This document shows positions 10,669 through 20,153 of a DNA stretch of 64,000 nt, in pieces. Both the position numbers and the translations under genes were made by a program. The stretch is taken from NCBI GenBank assembly GCA_900291925.1, contig UWYS01000010.1:620001-684000 (forward strand), given 5' to 3'. How positions within the stretch are numbered: the first letter of the stretch is position 1; each line of letters starts with the position of its first letter. The notes beneath the pieces are model-generated. The model worked only from the letters and a program-made list of their open reading frames with translations. It was not told the DNA's origin and ran no database searches. This stretch comes from Thecaphora thlaspeos (taxonomy: Eukaryota; Basidiomycota; Ustilaginomycetes; Urocystidales; Glomosporiaceae).

Positions 10669-12003
10669 ATGGCATCCCAGTATCCAGCTCAGCACACACT
10701 CTCCCATGTCAACCTGATGCCAGTCTCCCAGTTGCCAGCCTCCCAGTCTCCTTTGTCACAGGTGGTATCAGCCAACACATTCTTTGACTCACAGCCTGCC
10801 TCTAGGCAGCAAAGCCCACATGCTGCTATGCCATACAGCAGCCAGTCTTGCTTGTCCTTGCCAAGGAAGACATCCAGCACCACCATCCACTCCAAAGACT
10901 TCAAGGAAGAGGAAGACAAGTCTCTAGAGCTAGTCCTTGGTGTCAGCCTGTTCAAGCTTGTTGGTGGTCATTGCTGCCAGCTTGAGATGCTTCTGGTCAA
11001 GGTGCACAGTACATTTGACCTATAAGACTTCCATGCTGCCATCTACAGAGCAGTATCAAAGAAGTACAAGGTGGATTGCTTGCACTTGCCAATCACCGCA
11101 AAGATCAAGGGCAATGTGGTGTTCAAGGGTAGCATTGAGCTTACAGAGACAGAATACAAGGAGTTCTGGCAAACAGTGGCCAAGTCAAAGATCAAGAAGG
11201 CAGAAGTGAGCATCCAGCTCTTTGACTGCAGCACCACCACCATCAATATTGACAACAACAATGATCTCCCTATGCCAAGCCTGAGCCCCAGTAAGAAGGC
11301 AAAGACTGATGCTGCTGCAAAGCTCACCATCTTGCCAATAGAGCAGAACATGGAGGACCTCATGGCTCAATACACATTCAACAACAACAAGTGCAACAAT
11401 CTGGGCAGCCTTTGCTTTGTCTGCTGCAGTTGTCACATTGCCATCTCTCGCATGCAGCTGCGCCACTGGGTGGCAGCAATGGCATACAGTATGCCTGGCT
11501 GCAGCATTGAGAGGCCAACCAATGACGCAGCCTTTGATGTCTTCTACAAGAGCCTGAAGGAATTGATGGTGGCATCTAGCACCAGCACACAGAGCTCCGG
11601 CCAAAGCAGCAAGGACATCTCAATCAACAACATCTGCAAGCTAGCAATAGCCTTGCTGCTTGGCAACACTTGGCAGCAGCCACAGCAGCCTATTGTTTGC
11701 CTCCTGATGGCCACTCAGGGCAGAGCTGGCTTTGCCATGCCATCCTAGCCCTCTCCCCCATCTGCACAGCCCACTGCCAGCTTGTCTTGCCTTCCAGTCA
11801 AGGATATGCCAATGTCGCAGTTCCTGGAGGCCAATCCTGAGCTCTTGAGCAATGTCTGTAACACCCTGGCACAGCACAAGATCCGGCAGATGGCAATCCT
11901 TGAGATTGCCCTCTTGAACCCAGAGCACTGCAAAGAGCTAGGCCTTGGGGTTGGCAACCTGATTGAGCTTGACACTGCGATTGACAGCCTCTGCTGCCAC
12001 TGA
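10669..12003 (+). pseudogene. second transposon protein, unknown function, C-terminal SAM-like region; two in-frame stops
   Basis: One reading frame runs from the first in-frame ATG at 10669 to TGA at 12001-12003 (about 444 codons), interrupted by TAA at 11023-11025 and TAG at 11746-11748. Both stops could arise by one C-to-T change in a glutamine codon. The stretch between them has conserved-protein character, including KIKGNVVFKGSIELTETEYKEFW-type sequence (cut here to describe only), a cysteine-rich patch near 11400-11440 followed by LRHWVAAM, and a lysine-rich segment. The last 60 codons (about 11812-11995) resemble a SAM-type helical bundle, with CKELGLGVGNLIELDTAI as the characteristic end. 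A SAM-like fold would suggest protein or nucleic-acid contacts, but this is inference. I do not recognise the family. It could be an accessory transposition protein or captured host sequence. Confidence 0.65.
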
Positions 12004-12115
12004 TGGCATCAAGTCTGTTGTGAACATTGCAGCAATTGATGTGACTGTATACCCCTCTCTTGATCTCCCCTTGCACACTTGCCACCCTTGCAGCAGCTTT
12101 GTAGCATGTTCCATT

Positions 12116-13162
12116 TCAAACATTGTTGCCTTCCCAATTGACATATCCATCTGCTTCAAAGTATCTCTTTGTGTGATGGCCACAGACCACATTGCATGTC
12201 TTGTAGACATTGTAGGCAGACATCTGCTGCATGCTCTCTTACTGGGCATGAGTGCATTGCCTGATTCCAGCCTTGATCTGATGGAAGTTGGGGTCAATGG
12301 GATTGAACTGTGGCAAGTAGGGAGGCAGGAAGACTAACACACAGCCATAGGCCTGGATGATCAATGTTGCCCAGTGGTGGATCCTTGCATTGTCCATCAC
12401 AATGATGCTGCTGCAGCCCAGAAAGATGTCACACAACCAGAGCAGCTCCTTGATCCTCACAAGAAATGTGTCTGCATTGAAGCTGCCTGTGATGATGTAG
12501 GGCTCCACCAGCCCAGGCTCAGAGAGATCTCTTGGTACGCAGAGGCTGGCAATGAGCAAAAAGCGGGGATCCCATGTCTGTGGTGCTGCAAGAGTGGTGA
12601 CTCTGTCTCCTTGCCTTGCCCAGCCTGCAAGCCATGTGGATACCCAGATATCAAAGGATGACCTGTCAACAAAGACCAGCTGCTCTGGGGCATACATGGA
12701 GTTGTGGTAGATGAAGTGGTAGATGCTGGAGTTGCTCTGCTCCATGGCAATGTGCTTGAGCTTGTGGTTGGTGAGTTGAGGCTGGGCAAGCTGGTGGGAG
12801 ATTGTGCTGAACAAGATGCTAACACTGTACTCCTCCAACAGCTCCATGAGCTTGTCCAGGTAGATGCTTAGTTTGCTCTTGACTGCCTCAGCAATGATCT
12901 GCAGGTCAAGCAGTGTCAGCTTGTGGTAGTGGCCTGGGCCTGCTTGTTGCTTGCCTACAAAGCCATGCAGTTGCATGGCTTGATTGACCTGCCAGAGTGT
13001 TGCTCTCAAGAAAGCAAGTTGCCAGATGTTGCACTTGGACAGGATTCCATGCCACCAAAGGTGGTGTACCAGCACCTTGATCTCTGGGCTGATGGGGCAG
13101 TGCATGTTGGAGCAGCAGTGGTTGGGGCAGCAGCAATGCAAGCAGTTGGAGCACAAGGCCAT
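12116..13162 (-). pseudogene. Tc1/mariner (IS630-type) DDE transposase with one premature stop
   Basis: From ATG at 13162 the frame runs leftward to TAA at 12241-12239. The same frame then continues for 40 more codons, in sequence typical of the transposase C-terminus, to TGA at 12118-12116 (about 348 codons in all). An alternative upstream GTG start lies in the terminal repeat. Features: a cysteine-rich N-terminus (CSNCLHCCCPNHCC), a helix-turn-helix region, then the catalytic domain with FVDRSSFD (first D), IIVMDNARIHH (second D) and LPPYLPQFNPID (third position). The third acidic residue is D rather than the usual E, with 32 residues after the second D. This family cuts and pastes DNA at TA sites. 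The premature TAA fits a CAA-to-TAA change. An intron is unlikely because no adequate donor/acceptor pair surrounds the stop. Confidence 0.85.
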
Positions 13163-13206
13163 ACAAGGTGGTGCAAGGCAGGGCAGTGTAGGCAGTTGGA
13201 GCAGCA

Positions 13207-13358
13207 GTGTGCAGTTGGCAGTCAAGGGTACGGTAGTCGAGCAAGGTGCCCAAGGTAAGTGGAGGTAGTGATCTTGAGTGATCCCCAAGATCACTACTCC
13301 TAGCGTCTCTCTCAGCCTTTCATTTTTCCTCGTGTCTCAATTCATCTGCACACGACTG
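13207..13358 (-). repeat. right terminal inverted repeat of the transposon
   Basis: It is the inverted partner of 10366-10517. It contains the same subterminal palindrome (GTAGTGATCTT with its complement) and is followed by the dinucleotide TA at 13359-13360. Confidence 0.93.
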
Positions 13359-14416
13359 TAAATTACTCGGCGGTCAGTGCCGAGAGGCCCGAGGCAGTTG
13401 GGCCAGATCAAAAATGCTAAGCGAACTGCTCCGTGCGTTGTATTTGTTCTAGTTCAGCCTTTGGTCTCGATAACAATCACCTGCCCTTTGAGTCGCCCAT
13501 GCTTGCACGTTGTCTGCTTGTCTGCTTGTCTGCTTGCCTGCTTACCTGCTTGCCTGCCCCTCTGGCTCACCGCCGCCCACTAGCCGGGTGCTTCTGCTCC
13601 CTGTCCTCGTCCTCGTCCTTGTCCTCGTCCTCGCTCCCCTGTCCCCTCCCCTCACTCCCCCTCCTTAGGTTTGAAAGTCTTCGGCCCGAACCGCCTCCCC
13701 GCCGCTGCCCTCACATCCTGTCCGCCAGCGTCCCTTCTTGGCACCACAGAGTACCTCGTTCCCTCAGTCCCTCTCCACCATATCTCCCTCTCCCTCTCCC
13801 TCTCCCCCCCCCCCCCCCCATTCGGCCCTTGTATCGCGACGACCGCGCCGCTTCTGTCCGCCCACCTGCCCGTCCAACTGCGTGCCTGCCAGTCGACCGC
13901 TCCTCTGTCCCGACTGCGGCGCGCGAGACCACGCGTTAACGCTAGCTCCCACTTGACGCAGAATCGCGCATGACATACTCCCCTCGCCACGACCACGACC
14001 ATATCACCGCCACGAAACGCCCATCGAACGTCAGTTCGACCTATCCGCCACGACCTGTCCCGCCGCATCGGTCTTTCCCTCAACTCACCAACGCTGGCTC
14101 GCTCGTCCTTCGACGATACACGCCCGCCCGCCCGCGCGCTTGACGCCTGACGATCCGCTGCCACCAGCACCCTGCTGTCGGTGCCGGTGCTAGAGCGCTA
14201 GCGTCCGCTCTCTCCGCTCGACTGCGGCAGCGACGGAGGACGGGACGAGGTGACGACGACGACGACGACGACAACGACTCTGGCCGCCGATTCGCGCTTC
14301 TTCTCACCTCATTCTTGCAAATATCATTGTCCACCGACAGCAACAACCCCCGCTTCCAACGTTCTCTCTAAGAGGCAAAGGTACTTCATCCTAGCCTCTC
14401 CGGAGACCCGCCGGCT
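13359..14416 (+). promoter_or_regulatory. spacer upstream of the 14.4-kb gene
   Basis: These 1,058 bp contain no convincing gene. Most of it is CT-rich, with a doubled or tripled TGTCTGCT unit near 13516-13535, TCGTCC units near 13600-13635, a run of about 15 C near 13805 and a GAC tract near 14251-14275. It probably contains the promoter and a long leader of the downstream gene. Confidence 0.4.
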
Positions 14417-17400
14417 ATGGCGCTGTCCACCAGTAGCTTGATGGCCGACGCGGAGGTACCCTCCTACATCAGCGCGCGGGCGGCAAACTCGCTCATCTCA
14501 GACAACCGGCCCACCAGGATCCAGGCAGAGACCCTGCTCGTCCTCAACCGCCTTCTAGATGAATTGCTGCTGCTTATCCTCAGCTCGGCGCGAAGCCTGG
14601 CGACCGACCGGATAAAGACCGACGGCATGCTCAAGGTCCTTGGCAACAACCTGCTCGCAAAGGACGCCGTGCTCGAAGCGGAGCTCGAGCTCCGCAGCTA
14701 TCTGGACGGAAAGAGAGCCGAAGGCGCAAAGGTTCCGCTAGGACTCATGGCCACCTCTCGGCTCGACGGCACAGAGGACTTCCCCGTCACGAGCGCATAC
14801 AATGCCGTGAGTCCGATCAGGGCAGCCAACAACGACGGTTGAAAGACCGTGCGCCGGCCAAGCAAGGCTGGCCGACGGATTTCTGTGTGCTTACACCTTC
14901 AGTCTTTGTCCCTCTCTCTCTTCGCTGCCTGCTCTGGCCCTGCAGCTCCGGATCCTATGCCAGTACTACTCCACCCTCGGCGATCGCGAGGACGACAGCG
15001 CGGGCACCGATCAGAACATCATGAGCAGCGACGGAAGGCCGATCGCCACCATCACGCCCGGCGTCGCCATCTACGTGACGGCCCTGCTCGAGTTTGTGGG
15101 CGAGCATGTTCTCCAAAACATAGCCAGGGTGATTGAGCGCGACAACTCAGACGAGGCGAGTCTGTACGATCTTAGGGCGGCTCTCACCGAGGACGAGCAC
15201 CTCGCCGGACTCTTCAACAAGATGGCTATCAAGGCAGAAGTGGAGCGCCGGATCGAGATTTCGCATGGCGGGAGGCTTAGACGGCTCAACGGACCAGGCC
15301 TGCCCGAAGGCAGCTCGAAAGGAGGCCGAGCCGAGGCCAAAACGGTCAAGCCGTGGCAGGTCCCAACCGAGAATGAGCTTGATGAGGCTGCCGCGCCGGC
15401 ACGCCTCTCCGCTCGCCGCATCTCGGTACAGCCCGTCGTCCAGATGAGCAGGCAGAACTCGCAGCACGAGAGGGCCAGCTCCAGCGGCCACTCTCTCTTA
15501 CACGGCGGCCTGGAGCCGAGCGAAAGTGTCACCCACAGCAGCACGAATCCCTCCCTGAGCACCGCCGCCACCTCGGCGTCCGGATCGGGATCGATCAGTC
15601 CGGCGGGGACGGCCGACGGCCGCCCGGGCGTGTCGCGGCGCCAGAGCAGCGAAAAAGGCTGGTCCGGCGTGTTTGGCCAGATGAAGCGTCGCAACAGCCA
15701 ACGGCAGAGCACTGACATCACCTCCGGATCCTTTGGCAAGACGCTCTCGCCTCCCGAGACCGCCCTGAGCCTCAACGACTCCGCCTTCGAGCCCGAAAAC
15801 GTAGGTATCCCATCCCGCTGCCTTGCGCGGAAGATTCGGAGACAGCATAGCTGACGTATGTGTACGCTCGATTTGATTCACTTCCGTTCCGTCCACGCTC
15901 GCCTTCCTTGCGCACCTGCAGGACTTCGAAGCGCTGGTGATGTCCGGCCAGACGATGAAGGTGTCCCTGACACCGAACCGTCTTCGCACAATTGAGGTGA
16001 GTGCAAGGCGCTATTGCAGATCTATGCCAGCGGCTTTGGTCTCTTGTTCGCGGATATCGGAACTGACATGGCGTGCGGCACTCGCTCTTTTCTCGCCTCT
16101 TCAGGTGGCCAAGAAAGAGGCCGAAGCAAGGAAGAATGCTCGTCGGCGACCCGGCGCCTTGATCTCGCCGCTTCGCGACGACTTTGCCGGGGCCAGCGTC
16201 AGTGCGACGCCCTCGTCCGTTCGCAGGACCAGCGTTCAGCTGCCGGAGTCGAGTGGTGCCTACGAAGCGGCGGACGGACAAAGCAGGCTGAGCCGTAGGC
16301 CGAGCTCACGTGGCAGTCTGCAGGCGCCCTCTTCGTGGTCCGCCCACCCCGATCGCAAGTTTGGCTCACAACCACCGTCCTCGTACCGGAGTCCCTCGTC
16401 GGCCCTTGTCTCTTCTGGACAGGTCTCATCCGGACCGACGGGTCTCGGTCTGGCCAACGACGACGAGGCCGAGCTCACAGCTCACGTGGCCAGGACCGCC
16501 CGCAAGATGCAACCCCGCGATGGACACGTGGACCGCGGCACCGCTAGTCAGGAGATGGTGGACTTCCTTCGGTCCGCGCCTTCCCAGGATACTGCATCAT
16601 CGCACGACAGCCTCCGCCTGAGCGAGAGCGGATCGGATGGATCCAGAAAGGTCGGCGTGGGCCTCAGGGTCCGCAGTCTCTTCGGTCGCAAGGCCAGCAT
16701 CAACGGCAAGGATGTTCTTGCATCGCCGACGAGGACCTCGGTCAGCAGCATGCGGGACGATACGCAGTCGATGTCCGGCCACGTCTCACCATCGGGCGAG
16801 TCCAGCGCAGCCTCGCATGGCGAGCATCGGCGCTCTCCGACGCTCCCAGCCGGGTCGATCGGAAGGCGAGCTGGACTCGTTCAGCAGGACGCTGCCATCC
16901 TTGGCGACGCTGGCCCTCGGGGACCCACTCCACAGGATGCCAGACCGCGGTCCCCTGCCGGGGCGAACGCGCGTTCGCCCCGGCAGGCACTGTTCAACGG
17001 CGCTGTGACCGACGCGCCCCCCGCTGCGCCAGCTACAGCGAGCCCGGCGGCATCCATCGGCGCCGTCGGCGGAGATCGCTTCCGCGAGACGCCGACCCGC
17101 GCCGCCGCCACACGGCCCGACTCGCAGGGTACCACCGATGACCGCAGGGGCGCCAACGGCCGCAACGGACGGGCCAGCCCCGGGCCCACCGGCCTGTACG
17201 CGGACGTCAAGCAGCGTCCGCGCACCCCGCCTTCCCCGCAGGCCCGGCAACGCCAGGAGGAGCCGCCCAGCCGCAAGGTGCCCTGGGGCTACAAACGGCA
17301 CTCGACCAGCAGCTACAACCGCACCGATGCGGACAGCACGGGCACGCCCACTTCGGACAAGAGGCGGAGCGTCGGGTACCAGAGCTCTAATGGCCACGGC

Positions 17401-18273
17401 GCTACAAGCTACAGGACCACGCACGGCTCTGCCGAGAACGACGACACGCCCAGCAGCACTCAAATCGACGAAGGATCGCCCGCGCACGGCGGCCGCACAC
17501 TGACGCTCTTCCACACGACTAACGGGCGGAGGGGCTCGGGCGCGCAGAGCTCGCTGGCCGCCAGCAGGGACAGCAGCTCGTTTGGAACGCACCAGAGACC
17601 GTCCGCCAGCGCGGCTACGCTGCTGGCGGAGCTCGAGAGGCAGATGCGCGACTACCGCTCTGTCGAAGAGTGCCGCGCCCTCGTGTCCAAGGCGCTGTCC
17701 GGTAGCGTCGGCGCCGGCATCGGTTCCGTGAGCCACGGAGGAGGCGGCGGTGAGAGCGACGTCCACGACGGCATCGTCGACATACCCGACGAAGCTTCGA
17801 GCGTCCATGGCGCCCATCTGGCGACCACCGCTGCCGCCGGCCCCGCCTACGTGGCCCGCAGTCACAGCAACGGCATCGATAGCAGCGTACAAACCGCTCT
17901 CGGCGCTACGTCGACGTCCGCACCAGCATCAGCATTCACATCGGCATTCGCCGTTTCTCCGACCGTCGCCAGATCTAGGGCGCCAACTTCGCTCGAAACC
18001 TGCGACCACAATCAAGTGGTGGCCTGGCTGCTCGGCGGCGAGGAGGAACCCTCCTTCCATGCTCCTGCAGTCGTGGCAACTGATGGCGCATCTGGCGGGG
18101 GGGACAAGGGCAAGACAGATGCTGCACTCGCTCACGCCGCACCCGGTGCTGGCAAGCAGCAGCCGACGGGTCCTTACATCGGCGGTGCCAAGGCGAAGAT
18201 GGGCAGCGTTGTCTCGCTCGCCTCCAACTATCGAGATGCGAGCGAAGGCGGCGACGGCGACGATGAGATCTGA
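14417..18273 (+). CDS. large protein with conserved helical N-terminus and low-complexity tail; function unknown
   Basis: Four exons: 14417-14806, 14946-15800, 15922-15996 and 16105-18273, in frame, giving 1,162 residues. Residues 1-230 look like a folded helical region: long amphipathic helices around LLVLNRLLDELLLLILSS, then GVAIYVTALLEFVGEHVLQN (about residues 169-188) and a following charged helix. The pattern reminds me of a histone-fold pair, but that is inference. A short conserved block, LVMSGQTMKVSLTPNRLRTI, spans exon 3. From about residue 450 the protein is Ser/Pro/Arg-rich and probably disordered, which suggests a phosphoregulated scaffold. I recognise the conserved N-terminal pattern as fungal but cannot name it. 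The tail contains a perfect 34-bp palindrome in its coding DNA. Confidence 0.75.
16954..16987. repeat. perfect 34-bp palindrome without spacer
   Basis: Seventeen bases (16954-16970, CCTGCCGGGGCGAACGC) are followed at once by their exact reverse complement (16971-16987). Both strands therefore encode a similar PAGANARSPRQ-type peptide. The site lies inside the disordered tail of the preceding gene. Confidence 0.98.
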
Positions 18274-18776
18274 AATCGGCTGTCTCTTTCCCCCCTTATC
18301 CGCTTTCCCCCTGGCCCTACTCGTCTTCATGCTTGCGCCCCTTTAATCGCTCCTTGTCATGAGTTCATTCCTTCGGTCTTGTTGCCAATCGTTAACACAT
18401 ACCCTTGCCGTTCTTGCTCTTGTCTCTGTGTCGGATCTGCGTGTGTGCTGTGACGTCGTTGCGAGGGACGAGATAGTGCTGAACACAGAGGATTCATTGA
18501 CAAGATCTCAGGTGCGCTGAGGTTTGCGGGATTTGGTTGTAGCCGCCAGACTATACGGAAATGAGGCGCGTTGGCCCGGGACTCGGGCAGCGACCCTTCT
18601 TGGCTCTTCACGTCACCCGGACGTCTCCTGCTCTGCTTTTCCCTCGTTGCCACCACCACCACCACCACCACCCACGTCATCACCTCAACTCACCCGCCCA
18701 GCCGCCATCACCTTCATATCTAGCCGCACATCAAAAGCACCGCCGCCCTCGCCTTTTCCTTTGAACACAAGTCAAC
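18274..18776 (+). promoter_or_regulatory. 3' flank and Pam16 upstream region
   Basis: These 503 bp lie between two co-oriented genes. They hold a CCA/CAC tract at about 18650-18675 close to the Pam16 start. No further gene is visible. Confidence 0.4.
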
Positions 18777-19434
18777 ATGGTGAGTCAGAGAGATGTTGCG
18801 CTCGCTGGTGCCTTGCTGCAGGCCAGCCGGCCATGTGAGAGGATCGACCCTTTCTGAGACGCTGACCGGAAGATGGTACGATCGCCTTGCTTGCCACACT
18901 CCCCAGTCTCTTCCAAAGGTGCTCGCGCAGATTCTCTTCGTCGGTACACAGATTGTGGGCAAGGCACTGGTGGAAGCTGGACGTCAAGCCGGAAGGAACG
19001 CTCGTGCGGGACGGGTGGAAGCGGCTGCCGCCACTGGAGGGGCCTCGGGGTCCTCGTTTGGCTCTCAGTCGGACACGCTGACACGGTCGCACCGCATGAC
19101 GCTGGACGAGGCGAAGATGATCCTGAACCTGAAGCAGGACATCTCGTACGCCACATTAGCGTCGAACGAGGAGGGCAAGTCGCTGCTGGACCAGGTGCGG
19201 GAGAACATGGTCAAGAACTACGATCACCTCTTCAAGACCAACGCGCCACCCGCTCCTAAGGGCAAAGAGGGAGGAGGACAGGGGAGCTTCTACATCCAGT
19301 CCAAGATTGTCCGGGCAAGAGAGAGAATCGAGGCCGAGTGGAGCATGGGCGAGCAGAAGCCAGAAGCGGACGCGGCAAGCGAGGGCAAGCCGGGAGCCTC
19401 GTCATCGACGGACCAGCCCAAGCACAAGCAATAG
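18777..19434 (+). CDS. pam16: Pam16/Tim16, mitochondrial import motor subunit
   Basis: The first coding exon is only the initiator ATG (18777-18779), directly followed by a GTGAGT donor. Exon 2 (18907-19434) starts after CCCCAG, giving 176 residues that begin MSLPKVLAQILFVGTQIVGK. That N-terminal hydrophobic stretch with GTQ is the family hallmark. The degenerate J-like domain follows at about 65-115 (MTLDEAKMILNLK, then NYDHLFKTN) and lacks HPD, as expected for Pam16. GSFYIQSKIVRARERIEAEW closes the conserved part. Pam16 pairs with Pam14/18 and restrains its stimulation of mitochondrial Hsp70 at the TIM23 channel. The last 35 residues are low-complexity. Without the one-codon exon the protein would have no start in this position. 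Confidence 0.93.
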
Positions 19435-20153
19435 ACGCACGCAGCTGCCGGGCCTAGCTCGAGATCAGGCGGCGGACGACGTCTGACGGATCGACGACCA
19501 TCAAGCGGCCGAGTCGCTTGCCAGTCGCCTCTTGCGTCTGCGCCCCCGGCCCTACCTATTCCCTACTTTCCCACCGCTCTTTGCCTCCTCATTTGCCCCA
19601 TCGGCGTCCTGCTCTCCCCTCTTGCGCGGCAGGGAGACGACCTCGCGAACTCAGAGCCACCCTGCAACTGTAGAAGAAAGCGTGCAATCAGTTGCGTTTG
19701 AGAGTGCAGGAGTGAGCGCAAGGGTGTGATTGTGACTCGCGGGTCGGAAGGAAAGCGTGCAAGGCAGGGTAAGGGTGCAAGCTGGCAGGCAGCGCTGAAG
19801 TGGGGCCGTGGCGCAGTAGCCAAGTTAGGATGGAAAAAGGGAAAAAGAGAAAAAGAAGGCTCATCAGAATCAACGGTAAGCACAGAGGCCTCAGCGGGTG
19901 TTGTCTGTCGTCTGCCCGGGCGCTCCGACAGCTCAGCCTTCTCGATTTCACCTTGACCGCCTTCACCACCACCACCATCACACCCTCCGCCGCACTCTCT
20001 CCACCGCACAAACTCCCGCCTACATACCCGTTCGACATCTCGCAAGCGTCCGCGTCGTATGGAGGTGCCTCTACCTTTCTCTCTCCGCCTCCGCCTCCGC
20101 CTCCTCCTCCAGCTACGCCGCACCGCACCACACCGCACTACATCGCAACAGCC
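19435..20153 (+). promoter_or_regulatory. Pam16 3' flank and MetRS upstream region
   Basis: These 719 bp have no convincing gene. The last 150 bp contain CACCAC and CTCCGCCTCCGC repeats typical of a fungal 5' leader ahead of the MetRS start. Confidence 0.4.

Larger units (their letters stand above)
10366..13358. mobile_element. Tc1/mariner-like DNA transposon with long terminal inverted repeats
   Basis: A 2,993-bp unit is bounded by near-perfect inverted repeats of about 152 bp. The termini read CAGTCGTG at 10366 and its complement CACGACTG ending at 13358. The right end is followed by TA, the target dinucleotide of the Tc1/mariner superfamily; the left end is preceded by TG within TACTG. 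Inside are two convergent genes: a DDE transposase on the minus strand (right half) and a second protein of unknown role on the plus strand (left half). Codon usage and lower GC set it apart from the host genes. Both genes carry in-frame stops, so this copy should not be able to move on its own. Confidence 0.93.

Noticed and set aside
10430..10717. Open frame starting in the left terminal repeat
   Set aside because: It begins with a non-ATG codon and mostly translates the terminal repeat itself; the same peptide appears at the other end.
16786..17892. 368-codon minus-strand frame opposite the 14.4-kb gene
   Set aside because: Same shadow effect in low-complexity coding DNA; no start context or domain.
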